Assembly (NCBI GenBank): GCA_005787685.1
Contig: SYAC01000001.1
Span: 1 to 64,000 of the forward strand
DNA from: Planctomycetia bacterium
GTDB taxonomy: Bacteria > Planctomycetota > Phycisphaerae > Phycisphaerales > SM1A02
DNA length: 64,000 nucleotides
Direction: 5' to 3'
Positions 23,659-31,814 of the stretch are shown here, piece after piece (the first letter of the stretch is position 1; the number at the start of each line of letters is the position of its first letter). The notes beneath the pieces are model-generated. The model saw only the letters and a program-made list of their open reading frames with translations, was not told the origin of the DNA and ran no database searches. Both the position numbers and the translations under genes were made by a program.

Positions 23659-24261
23659 ATGGCGAAGAAAAATATATTATCAAGCAGACGAGTAAAAAAA
23701 ATTGCCATGAAAAATCGCCCCGGCGTTCGCAGCAAGCCCAAGTCCCCCGCCTACGCAAGAAAAAATCTCACGCATATGGATACGCGTGGCCGCGCTGCCA
23801 TGGTGGATGTTGGCCAGAAAGCCGTGACCGCGCGCCGCGCCGTTGCAGAGGCCCGCGTGATGATTTCACCCGAACTTGCGCAACGCATTCGCAAGAATTC
23901 GCTGACAAAAGGAAATGTGCTGAATGTGGCACGACTTGCTGGCATTCAGGCCGCCAAACGCACCGACGAGTTGATTCCGTTGTGCCACCCGCTTGCGCTT
24001 GACTCCATTCAAGTGCGCGCGCAATTGCGCCGCGATCATGTCTATCTATGGTCGGAGGCGAAAGTCACCGCAAAGACCGGCGTGGAAATGGAAGCATTAT
24101 TGGCGGTGGCGATCGCGGCACTGACGGTGATTGACATGGGTAAATCCATCGACCGCGGGATAACTGTTGAGGGTTTGCGCATGCTTGAAAAAGAAGGCGG
24201 CCGCAGTGGACATTTTGTGGCGGGAAAGGCGACGCGCTCACGGCGTGTTGCGATTACTTAA
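23659..24261 (+). CDS. moaC: Cyclic pyranopterin monophosphate synthase
   Basis: MoaC acts after MoaA to form cyclic pyranopterin monophosphate. The conserved body runs from LTHMDTRGRAAMVDVG through the LIPLCHPL motif to KTGVEMEALLAV and MGKSIDRGITVEGLRM, with the catalytic Lys and Asp. An N-terminal extension of about 36 residues is strongly basic (many Lys/Arg) and absent from typical MoaC. It could bind nucleic acid or be an artefact of a long start. It overlaps the convergent mobA by 24 bp. Confidence 0.94.
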   Translation: MAKKNILSSRRVKKIAMKNRPGVRSKPKSPAYARKNLTHMDTRGRAAMVDVGQKAVTARRAVAEARVMISPELAQRIRKNSLTKGNVLNVARLAGIQAAKRTDELIPLCHPLALDSIQVRAQLRRDHVYLWSEAKVTAKTGVEMEALLAVAIAALTVIDMGKSIDRGITVEGLRMLEKEGGRSGHFVAGKATRSRRVAIT

Positions 24262-24867
24262 AACGGAAATGTCGCGGGGCTTGATCGTTTTTAATTTGCA
24301 CGAGCGTAAAATACGGCGTGGACTGAACTCTCCACATGCGAACGCCGCCAGAAATTGCGCCTGCGCGAGTGGCTCCCACAATCCGATCATGGGTTCAATT
24401 TCATTTTTGTGTTGATCTAAGAACACCACGGCGTCCACATCAGGCGCGCGCATGTGAATTAAACTTTGTAAGTCACGCCTTTCCAGAAGCGGATAATCGC
24501 ATCCAACCACCAGCCATGCCGTCGTTGCCTCAACCTCACTTCTTGGAGTTTCCGCTTCAGACGCCGACTGCTGGGAGCTTGCCATTGGTGAACCCTGCGC
24601 AAAATTCTTTGAGCCACAAATTGTTTGGGTAAACGCCGCGTGCAAACCACTGGCGGGTCCGTGACCAGTCGCCGCGTCCACAATCGCGCGATCGCCAATG
24701 CCCCAGCGCAACTGTTGCGCAGGCGTGCACGACCAAAATACTTCCACGCACAGTGACCGCAACATTTCCTCAAGCGCGCGCCACTGTGGCTGCTGCGAAT
24801 ACACCATGTCCGCCTTGTCTTGGCCCATGCGCGAACTTGCGCCGCCCGTCAAAATGAGTCCGCGCAC
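24238..24867 (-). CDS. mobA: Molybdenum cofactor guanylyltransferase
   Basis: MobA attaches GMP to Mo-molybdopterin to make the guanine-dinucleotide form used by DMSO-reductase-family enzymes. The nucleotide motif GLILTGGASSRMGQDKAD is at the N-terminus and VVGCDYPLLERRDL follows. The start chosen is the GTG at 24867, one base after the TGA of the upstream molybdoenzyme gene, which implies coupling. The longer open frame only reads through the neighbour. A Ser/Gln/Ala-rich insert (GSPMASSQQSASEAE) lies before the Cys-Asp motif. Confidence 0.88.
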   Translation of the reverse strand: MRGLILTGGASSRMGQDKADMVYSQQPQWRALEEMLRSLCVEVFWSCTPAQQLRWGIGDRAIVDAATGHGPASGLHAAFTQTICGSKNFAQGSPMASSQQSASEAETPRSEVEATTAWLVVGCDYPLLERRDLQSLIHMRAPDVDAVVFLDQHKNEIEPMIGLWEPLAQAQFLAAFACGEFSPRRILRSCKLKTIKPRDISVLSNRNTP

Positions 24868-24868
24868 A

Positions 24869-27157
24869 TCAGGGAGCAACAGCGCCTCTTTCCAAGGAAA
24901 TGATGACGGACTTTGAGGTTGGCGTAAGACTTCCCTCGGCGAAACTATCAATGGGCACCAAGACATTGGCCTCTGGAAAATAAGTGGCAACGCAACCGCG
25001 CGGAATTTCATATGCCACCACGCGGAAATTTTGAGCACGTCGCCGCGCTCCTCCGAAGTGGCTGACGATGTCAACTGCGTCGCCGGCGGAAAGGTTTTGC
25101 TCCGCGATATCCTGCGCGTTCATCAACACCACGCGCCGCCCATTGTGAATGCCCCGGTATCGATCCTGCATTCCATAAATGGTTGTGTTGTATTGGTCAT
25201 GTGATCGAATGGTGGTCATGACAAATTGGCCGCGGGCAACTTCAAGATGTGGAATTGGATGAACGGTGAAAATGGCTTTTTTAGTGGGCGTGGCAAAATT
25301 CCTGTTGTCGCGAACTTCATGGGGCAACTCAAACCCGCCAGGCTGGCGCACTTTGGCGTTGAGATTTTGAAATCCTGGAATGACATTGGCTATGTGATCA
25401 CGGATGAAGTCGTAGTTCCCAACGAACGAGCTCCAATCCACACCAAGCGTCGCGCTTGCAAGTCTGGCAATAATCGCGGGCTCACTCATTAAATGTTGCG
25501 AGGCTGGCTGAAGATTGCCGCGCGACGAATGCACTACGCCCATGGAATTTTCCACGCACACAAATTGCGCGCCTGTGGCTTGCATATCAAGTTCAGTGCG
25601 ACCCAAGCACGGCAGAATCAGCGCCTGTGTACCGGTGATTAAATGTGAGCGATTGAGTTTGGTGGAAACCTGCACCGTCCAATCACAGCGGGCCAGCGCC
25701 GCCGCGGTGAAGGCGGTGTCTGGTGTGGCGGAAAGAAAGTTTCCACCAAGCGCGAAGAAAAACTTCACGGCGCCGACGCGCATGGCCTGAATAGCTTCAA
25801 CCGTGCTGTAGCCATGCTTTTGCGGCGGATCAAAGTGAAACTGCTTGCCCAAGGCGCGCAAAAATTCCGCCGTGGGTCGCTCCCAAATTCCCATGCTGCG
25901 ATCACCTTGCACATTGCTGTGTCCCCGCACAGGACACGCTCCCGCGCCTGCGCGACCAAAGTGTCCACCAAGCAAAAGTAAATTGATAATTTCTTGAATA
26001 TTTCCCACGGCGTTGCGATGCTGTGTCAGCCCCATAGCCCAGCAACAAATCATGGCCTTACTGCTGGCGATGACCGCGGCAACTTCGCGAATCTGCGCCT
26101 CTGAAATACCGCTACCGCGCACAATATTTTCCCACGGCTCAGCCGCAAGGTCATTGCGGTACTGGTCAAAGCCCTCGGTGTTGCGCTGAATAAAATCTTT
26201 GGCAATAGTGGCGGCATGATCCTGCAAAATTACTTTTTGAATTCCCTTCAGTAGCGCAACATCGCCATTGATCTTCACTGGAACATGGCGCGTGGCCAGC
26301 GGCGTGCCCTTTCCAAAAATGCCCGAAACCTCTTGCGGATATTGAAAGCGCTTCAACCCCGTCTCGGCAAGAGGATTGATGCTAATGATTTGGCAACCGC
26401 GCCGCGCGGCGTGCTGCAACGTGCGTAACATGCGCGGATGATTGGTGCCGGGATTTTGCCCAATGACAACTATGCAATCGGCGCTGTCGAAATCTTTGAG
26501 TGACACGGTGCCCTTGCCTGTGCCAATGGTGCCCAGCATGGCTTGACCGCTTGACTCGTGGCACATGTTGGAACAGTCAGGAAGGTTGTTGGTGCCAAAG
26601 CGGCGCACGAATAGCTGATATAAAAATGCAGCCTCGTTGCTGGTTCTGCCCGAGGTGTAGAACACCGCTTCGTTGGGCGATGGCAATGCCTTCAACGCGC
26701 CACCAATTTTTGCGAACGCATCATGCCATGAAATAGGGGTGTAATGCGCCGCGTCCGCCGCTAAATACATGGGTTGCGTTAAGCGGCCTTGCTGGCTGAG
26801 CCAATGATCCGTCTGGCACGAAAGCTCCTCCACGCTGTGGCGCGCGAAAAAATCCGCGGTGATTCTTTTTTGCGTGGCCTCCTCCGCCACGGCTTTCGCG
26901 CCGTTCTCACAGAACTCCGCGATGGAGCGGTGATCTTCCGGGTCAGGCCATGCACAACCTGGGCAATCAAACCCCTGCTTTTGGTTCACTTCACGCAAAA
27001 CTTTTGCCGTGCGCGCCAAACCCATTTGCTCGACGGACATGCTCAGCGCCACTTTCACAGCTGTCAGACCACCCGCGGATTGCGCCGGCTCGCCAACGCG
27101 TAGATGCGTGTCAAGCACTTCGGGACTTAGAAATTTTGGCTTGCGCTTCCTGCTCAT
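24869..27157 (-). CDS. FdhF/YdeP-type molybdopterin oxidoreductase (formate dehydrogenase-like alpha subunit)
   Basis: This 762-residue protein belongs to the DMSO-reductase superfamily and binds bis-MGD. The N-terminal DCPGCAWPDP segment, the NMCHESSGQAM motif with the likely Mo-ligand Cys, VIGQNPGTNHPRM and GAGACPVRGHSNVQGDRSMG are the marks of the YdeP branch. No signal peptide is seen, so it is cytoplasmic. YdeP in E. coli is linked to acid resistance and its substrate is not firmly known. The FdhD gene directly upstream, overlapping by 4 bp (ATGA), suggests formate dehydrogenase-like activity with a sulfurated cofactor. MobA follows, so the unit fdhD-fdh-mobA makes and equips one enzyme. 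Confidence 0.88.
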   Translation of the reverse strand: MSRKRKPKFLSPEVLDTHLRVGEPAQSAGGLTAVKVALSMSVEQMGLARTAKVLREVNQKQGFDCPGCAWPDPEDHRSIAEFCENGAKAVAEEATQKRITADFFARHSVEELSCQTDHWLSQQGRLTQPMYLAADAAHYTPISWHDAFAKIGGALKALPSPNEAVFYTSGRTSNEAAFLYQLFVRRFGTNNLPDCSNMCHESSGQAMLGTIGTGKGTVSLKDFDSADCIVVIGQNPGTNHPRMLRTLQHAARRGCQIISINPLAETGLKRFQYPQEVSGIFGKGTPLATRHVPVKINGDVALLKGIQKVILQDHAATIAKDFIQRNTEGFDQYRNDLAAEPWENIVRGSGISEAQIREVAAVIASSKAMICCWAMGLTQHRNAVGNIQEIINLLLLGGHFGRAGAGACPVRGHSNVQGDRSMGIWERPTAEFLRALGKQFHFDPPQKHGYSTVEAIQAMRVGAVKFFFALGGNFLSATPDTAFTAAALARCDWTVQVSTKLNRSHLITGTQALILPCLGRTELDMQATGAQFVCVENSMGVVHSSRGNLQPASQHLMSEPAIIARLASATLGVDWSSFVGNYDFIRDHIANVIPGFQNLNAKVRQPGGFELPHEVRDNRNFATPTKKAIFTVHPIPHLEVARGQFVMTTIRSHDQYNTTIYGMQDRYRGIHNGRRVVLMNAQDIAEQNLSAGDAVDIVSHFGGARRRAQNFRVVAYEIPRGCVATYFPEANVLVPIDSFAEGSLTPTSKSVIISLERGAVAP

Positions 27158-28113
27158 TGCATGTTGGCCACGGAATGCGCTGGAACTGTTGCGGATTGGT
27201 TCGCCACGCCAATAGCCGGCTCGCTCGCCAAAGTGCCCACTCGAAAAGCTCCGTGGTAAATATTGAATCGCCCGCCACGCGCGAAGCCAAGCAGAGACAT
27301 GTTGAAACGCTTGGCCAACTCGACCGCCAAACTGGATGGCGCGCCCACCGCCACAATCATGGGAATGCCCAACACCACCGCTTTTTGCACCAACTCAAAG
27401 CTAGCGCGTCCACTGAGAAATAAAAGCTGGTGTGAAAGCGGCGCGCGCCCCGCCAAAAATTGCGATCCCAGCAACTTATCCACGGCGTTGTGTCGACCAA
27501 CATCCTCGCGCAAGGCAAGCAATTCACCATCCGCATTGAACAACGACGCCGCGTGTAACCCACCCGTCTGATCAAACACGGACTGCCGCGCGCGCGCCTT
27601 GTCTTGCAATTGGCAAATCAATTTTGGCGAAATGTGAAATCCATCACCCACAATCGCGCGCGTACCCGGAACTTCCAGCGCGTCCAGCGAGGCCTTGCCA
27701 CACACCCCGCAACTACTTGTTGCGTAGAAGTGGCGCTGTAATTTTGGCCACTCCACTTTGGCGTGATCCGCAAGCCGCACCTTGACAATATTTTGCCCGC
27801 CATACGCGCCCTTGTCCGGTCCGCAACCAACAATGTCAGCAATGTCCGTTGGCAAGCGCACAACACCTTCGCTCACAAGAAATCCCGCCGCCAATTCCGC
27901 GTCAAAGCCCGGCGTACGCATTGTTATGGAAATACTTTTTTGCACGCGCGCGTCACCGTCAAGCCAATCAAGACGAATCTCAAGCGGTTCCTCCAGCGCA
28001 ACCCGGTCCAGCACTTCGCTGCTTTGCCCACAATCAACGCGCGTAATTTGCGTTGGCGCGCTTTGCGCAATGAAGCCGGTAGCGCCAAGTGGATAATTTT
28101 TGAGCGACGCCAT
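27154..28113 (-). CDS. fdhD: Formate dehydrogenase accessory sulfurtransferase
   Basis: FdhD transfers sulfur from a cysteine desulfurase to the Mo centre of formate dehydrogenases. The catalytic CxxC is in SCGVCGKASLDAL. The blocks FDQTGGLHAASLF, REDVGRHNAVDKL and SGRASFELVQKA are fully conserved. It has 319 residues, slightly longer than average, with an extra C-terminal tail. It is the first gene of the fdhD-fdh-mobA unit and divergent from mog with about 50 bp between. Confidence 0.94.
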   Translation of the reverse strand: MASLKNYPLGATGFIAQSAPTQITRVDCGQSSEVLDRVALEEPLEIRLDWLDGDARVQKSISITMRTPGFDAELAAGFLVSEGVVRLPTDIADIVGCGPDKGAYGGQNIVKVRLADHAKVEWPKLQRHFYATSSCGVCGKASLDALEVPGTRAIVGDGFHISPKLICQLQDKARARQSVFDQTGGLHAASLFNADGELLALREDVGRHNAVDKLLGSQFLAGRAPLSHQLLFLSGRASFELVQKAVVLGIPMIVAVGAPSSLAVELAKRFNMSLLGFARGGRFNIYHGAFRVGTLASEPAIGVANQSATVPAHSVANMQ

Positions 28114-28162
28114 GGCACAATTCTAACCAAATACCAAGCGTGAAATAGCCTAAAGTTCACAC

Positions 28163-28720
28163 ATGAGCACACCCACCCGCGCTGTGATATTAACCGTGAG
28201 CGATCGCTGCTCGCGCGGTGAGACGACCGACACATCCGGTCCGACATTGGCGGCGCTTGCCGTGAAATATCTGCAAGCGGAAATAGCGCACAGCGAATGC
28301 CTGCCTGATGATCTAAACGCGCTGGCCGTGTTCTTTGCACACTGGTCAGACCCATTAAAAAAAATTGACTTGATCCTGAGCACCGGCGGAACCGGCCTTG
28401 CGCCACGCGACATCACGCCAGAAGCTTTGCGCAAGGTGATGCACCGCGAACATACGGGCTTCATGGATTTATCACGACTGCGCTGCCTACAAAAAACGCC
28501 CCGCACATTTCTTTCGCGTGGCATCGCCGGAACAATTTATCAAACTTTAATAATCACCTTGCCAGGATCGCCGCGTGGCTGCTCTGAAATGTTTGAAGCC
28601 ATTGCGGACATTCTTCCCCACGCCGTTGAAACCTTGCGTGGTGATGTCAAAGATGATGGCCGACCGAACGCCGCCGCATCCGGCGCGGACAACGCCAAGG
28701 TCATTCACCACAAAGATTGA
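28163..28720 (+). CDS. mog: Molybdopterin adenylyltransferase (Mog/MoaB family)
   Basis: The 185-residue protein adenylylates molybdopterin before metal insertion by MoeA. The blocks VSDRCSRGETTDTSGP, LSTGGTGLAPRDITPEA and TLPGSPRGCSEMFEAI match the Mog/MoaB family. It completes the pathway set of the island. A polar tail of about 20 residues follows the domain. Confidence 0.92.
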   Translation: MSTPTRAVILTVSDRCSRGETTDTSGPTLAALAVKYLQAEIAHSECLPDDLNALAVFFAHWSDPLKKIDLILSTGGTGLAPRDITPEALRKVMHREHTGFMDLSRLRCLQKTPRTFLSRGIAGTIYQTLIITLPGSPRGCSEMFEAIADILPHAVETLRGDVKDDGRPNAAASGADNAKVIHHKD

Positions 28721-28759
28721 CCGCAATCCGCCCTCGCCATTCTGTGAGAGGGAGTTTGA

Positions 28760-28800
28760 CAAGCGCTTGCGCTGCGTCCAAACTAAGTCAAAAGCGCTTG
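28760..28800 (+). promoter_or_regulatory. Two LacI-family-like operator half-palindromes before the OPA transporter
   Basis: CAAGCGCTTG (28760-28769) is a perfect 10-bp palindrome, and the same core AAAGCGCTTG recurs at 28791-28800. Their centres are about 31 bp apart, close to three helical turns. AAGCGCTT with a central CG is the typical core of LacI/GalR/CcpA operators. They lie 130-170 bp before the transporter start. No LacI-type gene is in the window. Confidence 0.5.
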
Positions 28801-28927
28801 CACCACTTCGCAAGCACATAACTCCGCATCCGCGCGTTTGGACACCATCGGTCACTCAGCCACTGAAGCGCGTATTGAACATCACATTTCAACATTCTCC
28901 ATCTAGCCAAGGATCCGAAGAACAATT

Positions 28928-30478
28928 ATGCAACTCTTTCTTGTCAGCCTGGCTTTGACATACATCATTGTTTTGTACTTCTTCACGAACCCGCTGCACC
29001 ACACGCGCAAGTTCATGTGGCGGCGATTTATGAATTGGTTTCCGCTGGGGATGACTTATGCGTTCTTGTACATGGGTCGCTACAACCTTGTTGTCGCCAA
29101 GGGCGCGCTTGGCGATCTCATGACCAAGGAGGACTTTGGAATCATCGGCGGTGTGGGATTCACCGTATACGCGGTCGCTTTGTTTTTTATTGGTCCGCTG
29201 GTGGATCGCGTGGGCGGAAAACGCGGAATACTTGTGGGCGCGATTGGCTCAAGCCTTATGAACGCCGCCATGGCAGGAGTGCTGTATCTCTTTCTCAATG
29301 GTGCGCTGAAGTTGAATCTTGTGGTTGCGTTCTCTGTTCTCTATGGATTGAACATGCTCTTTCAAAGTTTTGGTGCCGTATCCACCATCAAGGTGAAATC
29401 ATTCTGGTTCCATGTGCGCGAGCGCGGAACCTTTGGCGCCATCTTTGGAACGCTTATTTCGCTGGGAGTTTACTTTGCGTTTGATTGGGGCGGCGCTATC
29501 GCCGAAGCCGTGAAATTGGCGCAACCCACTCCCCCCACCATGACGCACGAGCTATTGAACTATGTCTTCGCTCTCGATGGCCGCACAATTCCAGCGTTCT
29601 GGCTGATCTTTGTCATTCCATCCATAATCATGCTGGCGTGGGCGTTTATTGACGCTGTTCTGCTGAAAGACACGCCCGACCAGGCGGGCTTCAGCGACTT
29701 TCAAACATATGACGCGTCGCATGATGATGGCGCCGACAAAAAATATAGCTACTGGGAATTGATGCGAAAAATTTTCACCAACAAAATTATTCTGGTGATT
29801 GGCGTAATCGAATTAACCTCGGGCATTCTGCGCAACGGCATCATGCAGTGGTATCAAACTTTTGCCAAGGAAACCGGACTGGGCGTGCCACAAATCACAT
29901 CTAATTGGGGCTTCTGGGGCTGCGTCACCGGAATTGCGGGCGGCTTTGCCGCTGGATTTATGAGCGACAAGTTTTTCAATTCACGCCGCGCGCCAAGCGC
30001 GGGCTTTATGCAAGTGATCATGCTCATCAGCACCGCCTTGATGATCGCTTGCCTGACCTTGCAACCACTTTCCGCAAAGGCCTCTCCCGCCGATGGATAC
30101 ATGTTGGGATTGTTCTTGCAATACCGAATGCTGGTGATGGGCGTGTGCGCGGTCACCATTATGATGGCGGTGATTGGCGTGCATTCCATCATGTCGGGAA
30201 CAGCCACGGCTGACTTTGGAGGTCGTAAAGCGGCCGCAACCGCCACGGGTATTGCCGATGCCTTCGCCTATGCCGGCAGCGCCATTCAATCATTTATCAT
30301 CGGATTCATTGCAACCCAAAGTTGGTCCTATTGGCCAATGTTCCTTCTCCCATTCACTGTACTTGGCCTAGTGTTCGCAATAAAAATATGGAATGTCCTC
30401 CCGCCGGCCACTCGCAAATACCTGGAAGAAGTAGAGAAAAAGAAATTGGGCGGCAAGCACGCCAAGCTTCGGGCATAG
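28928..30478 (+). CDS. MFS transporter of the organophosphate:phosphate antiporter (OPA/GlpT) family
   Basis: This 516-residue membrane protein has about twelve hydrophobic segments. The motifs MGRYNLVVAKGALGDLM, FIGPLVDRVGGKRGILVG and RERGTFGAIFG fit the OPA family, whose members exchange glycerol-3-phosphate or hexose-phosphate for inorganic phosphate. The substrate cannot be told from the sequence. It is monocistronic, with a 200-bp upstream region that contains two LacI-like sites. This suggests carbohydrate-dependent control. Confidence 0.82.
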   Translation: MQLFLVSLALTYIIVLYFFTNPLHHTRKFMWRRFMNWFPLGMTYAFLYMGRYNLVVAKGALGDLMTKEDFGIIGGVGFTVYAVALFFIGPLVDRVGGKRGILVGAIGSSLMNAAMAGVLYLFLNGALKLNLVVAFSVLYGLNMLFQSFGAVSTIKVKSFWFHVRERGTFGAIFGTLISLGVYFAFDWGGAIAEAVKLAQPTPPTMTHELLNYVFALDGRTIPAFWLIFVIPSIIMLAWAFIDAVLLKDTPDQAGFSDFQTYDASHDDGADKKYSYWELMRKIFTNKIILVIGVIELTSGILRNGIMQWYQTFAKETGLGVPQITSNWGFWGCVTGIAGGFAAGFMSDKFFNSRRAPSAGFMQVIMLISTALMIACLTLQPLSAKASPADGYMLGLFLQYRMLVMGVCAVTIMMAVIGVHSIMSGTATADFGGRKAAATATGIADAFAYAGSAIQSFIIGFIATQSWSYWPMFLLPFTVLGLVFAIKIWNVLPPATRKYLEEVEKKKLGGKHAKLRA

Positions 30479-30486
30479 AGCAAGCA

Positions 30487-30825
30487 GTGGCCGCGATATC
30501 GAAAGCGGCTGTCCTACAAATTCGCCGCCGTGGGCGGATTGAGGTTCACACTTCGCGGCGCATTTCGATTGCGTTGTGATCGACCGACTGCGAGAGACCA
30601 ACCCGCGCTTGGCCGCCAACTTCAACTGAGTTGGCAAGAAGTTGACGGAATTTTGGCGCGGGTTGTCGCCCGTGGACTCGGCCCGGATATCTGGCCGGCA
30701 TACAACAACGCGATTATGCTGGAGGCAACCAACGCGCTAGGAGAGTCCATGAACGCCAAGGTTCCAAAAATCAAGTTACAGGTCTGAGGTTCCCGTCATC
30801 GCCAAGTCATAAAATTGTGGATATA
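30487..30825 (+). pseudogene. Remnant of an ISL3-family transposase
   Basis: The frame reads through a segment resembling the helix-turn-helix and catalytic core of ISL3 transposases (RQLQLSWQEVDGILARVVARG), then jumps to the ISL3 C-terminal block (EATNALGESMNAKVPKIKLQ). The region between is missing. A TGA (30785-30787) then interrupts the end, after which GSRHRQV continues the block that is normally GFRNRERF. The element is therefore internally deleted and interrupted. No terminal inverted repeats were recognised. It marks the left edge of a debris region. Confidence 0.65.
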
Positions 30826-31038
30826 TGTCAACAAGACCTCCACTCCAACTCTTTATCAACCGAGAAAAAACAACTTAAACAAACAATACAAATGGGAGGC
30901 GAATATGGTTGGCTTTCTTGTTTACGAGCACTATGAAACAAAAGTCCCCAAACTTTGTAGCTTAGGGGATATGTGTTCGCAATATAAATTTATAAGCGAA
31001 CAAGTACGAGTTAAGATTCAAGTCAATACATAAACAAA
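30826..31038. other. AT-rich gene-free spacer
   Basis: No convincing gene was found. On the - strand, downstream of the CHRD remnant, a weak CCCC...GGGG hairpin (about 30940-30965) followed by a T-rich stretch may be its terminator. Confidence 0.4.
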
Positions 31039-31270
31039 TTAGTTGCGTCTGCGGCGACTTCCAATGAGACCAACGAAACCGAACAAAGTCGCCGCGGCGG
31101 GGCTTGGAACTTGAATAAATTGCCCTCGCAACTCTCCACCGGTCTTAGCTGAACTGTGGAAATTTGCATATAGACCACTACTAAATAGTGATGTGACATT
31201 GGTAGTAGTCAGCCCAGTCCAGGTGGCTGAGCCAGTCATGGCGTAAGTGTTGGGATTGGTTTGATTGAAT
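31039..31270 (-). pseudogene. C-terminal remnant of a CHRD-domain PEP-CTERM protein
   Basis: The end of a CHRD domain is clear (GLYANFHSSAKTGGELRGQF), followed directly by a PEP-CTERM tail (VPSPAAATLFGFVGLIGSRRRRN). The frame runs upstream to about 31270, where the sequence changes into an unrelated AAA+ fragment in another frame. No signal peptide or start remains. CHRD domains are extracellular and of unclear function. Confidence 0.7.
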
Positions 31271-31415
31271 CGCGAGCTAGCGCAATCTCATCGAATTCAT
31301 CGATGAAAATGACGACATGATCGCGTTGGCCAAGTTCAACAAGCGCCTCTTGAAACATATTGGCACGCGTGCCCTCTCCTGTTGAAAGTTTGGAGGGCAG
31401 TAGTTCCACAAATGG
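31262..31415 (-). pseudogene. AAA+ ATPase fragment (Walker B region)
   Basis: About 50 codons encode FQEALVELGQRDHVVIFIDE followed by FDEIALARD, which is the Walker B and adjacent region of an AAA+ ATPase. The frame is preceded by an in-frame TAG (31416-31418) and lacks Walker A and sensor regions. It abuts the CHRD remnant and shows that unrelated genes were joined here by deletion. Confidence 0.6.
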
Positions 31416-31418
31416 CTA

Positions 31419-31814
31419 GCCAACTTGGCGAGATAGCAAACATCTGAGTCCATGCCCTGTCACCCGCAAATCAAGCACTCGCCACTTCAACCAAGTTGCC
31501 ACTTGCAAGCGCGACAACTACGGTTGCACCTTCGTTGACATGCGCAATGAATTGAGCGATCTCGATGGGCTATCGGGGAGCAATCTCTGTGCTTCGAGAA
31601 GTTGAACTGCTACGCCAAGATCCGCGGAAGCGAAATTACAAATTGAATAATTCATAGATAATAGGTAGTACACGGGCGTCGATAAGTGTTGGCTTGCCCC
31701 GAATATTGCAAGTTGGGCTTTTTGTGAAATTCCAAAATTTGACTTGATCTGCAATAAATGACAAACGAGTAAAAATGATGCGATGCTCTGAATGAATGCC
31801 TATGGTTCAGTCTT
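31419..31814. other. Gene debris without a recognisable gene
   Basis: Short open stretches on the - strand (for example 31518-31754, and one ending FIAHVNEGATVVVALASGN) look protein-like but have no start, family or context. They are probably further remnants. Nothing intact was found. Confidence 0.4.

Noticed and set aside
24868-25074. Longer mobA start inside the FdhF/YdeP-type gene
   Set aside because: The added residues are not MobA-like; the conserved nucleotide-binding motif begins right after the GTG at 24867.
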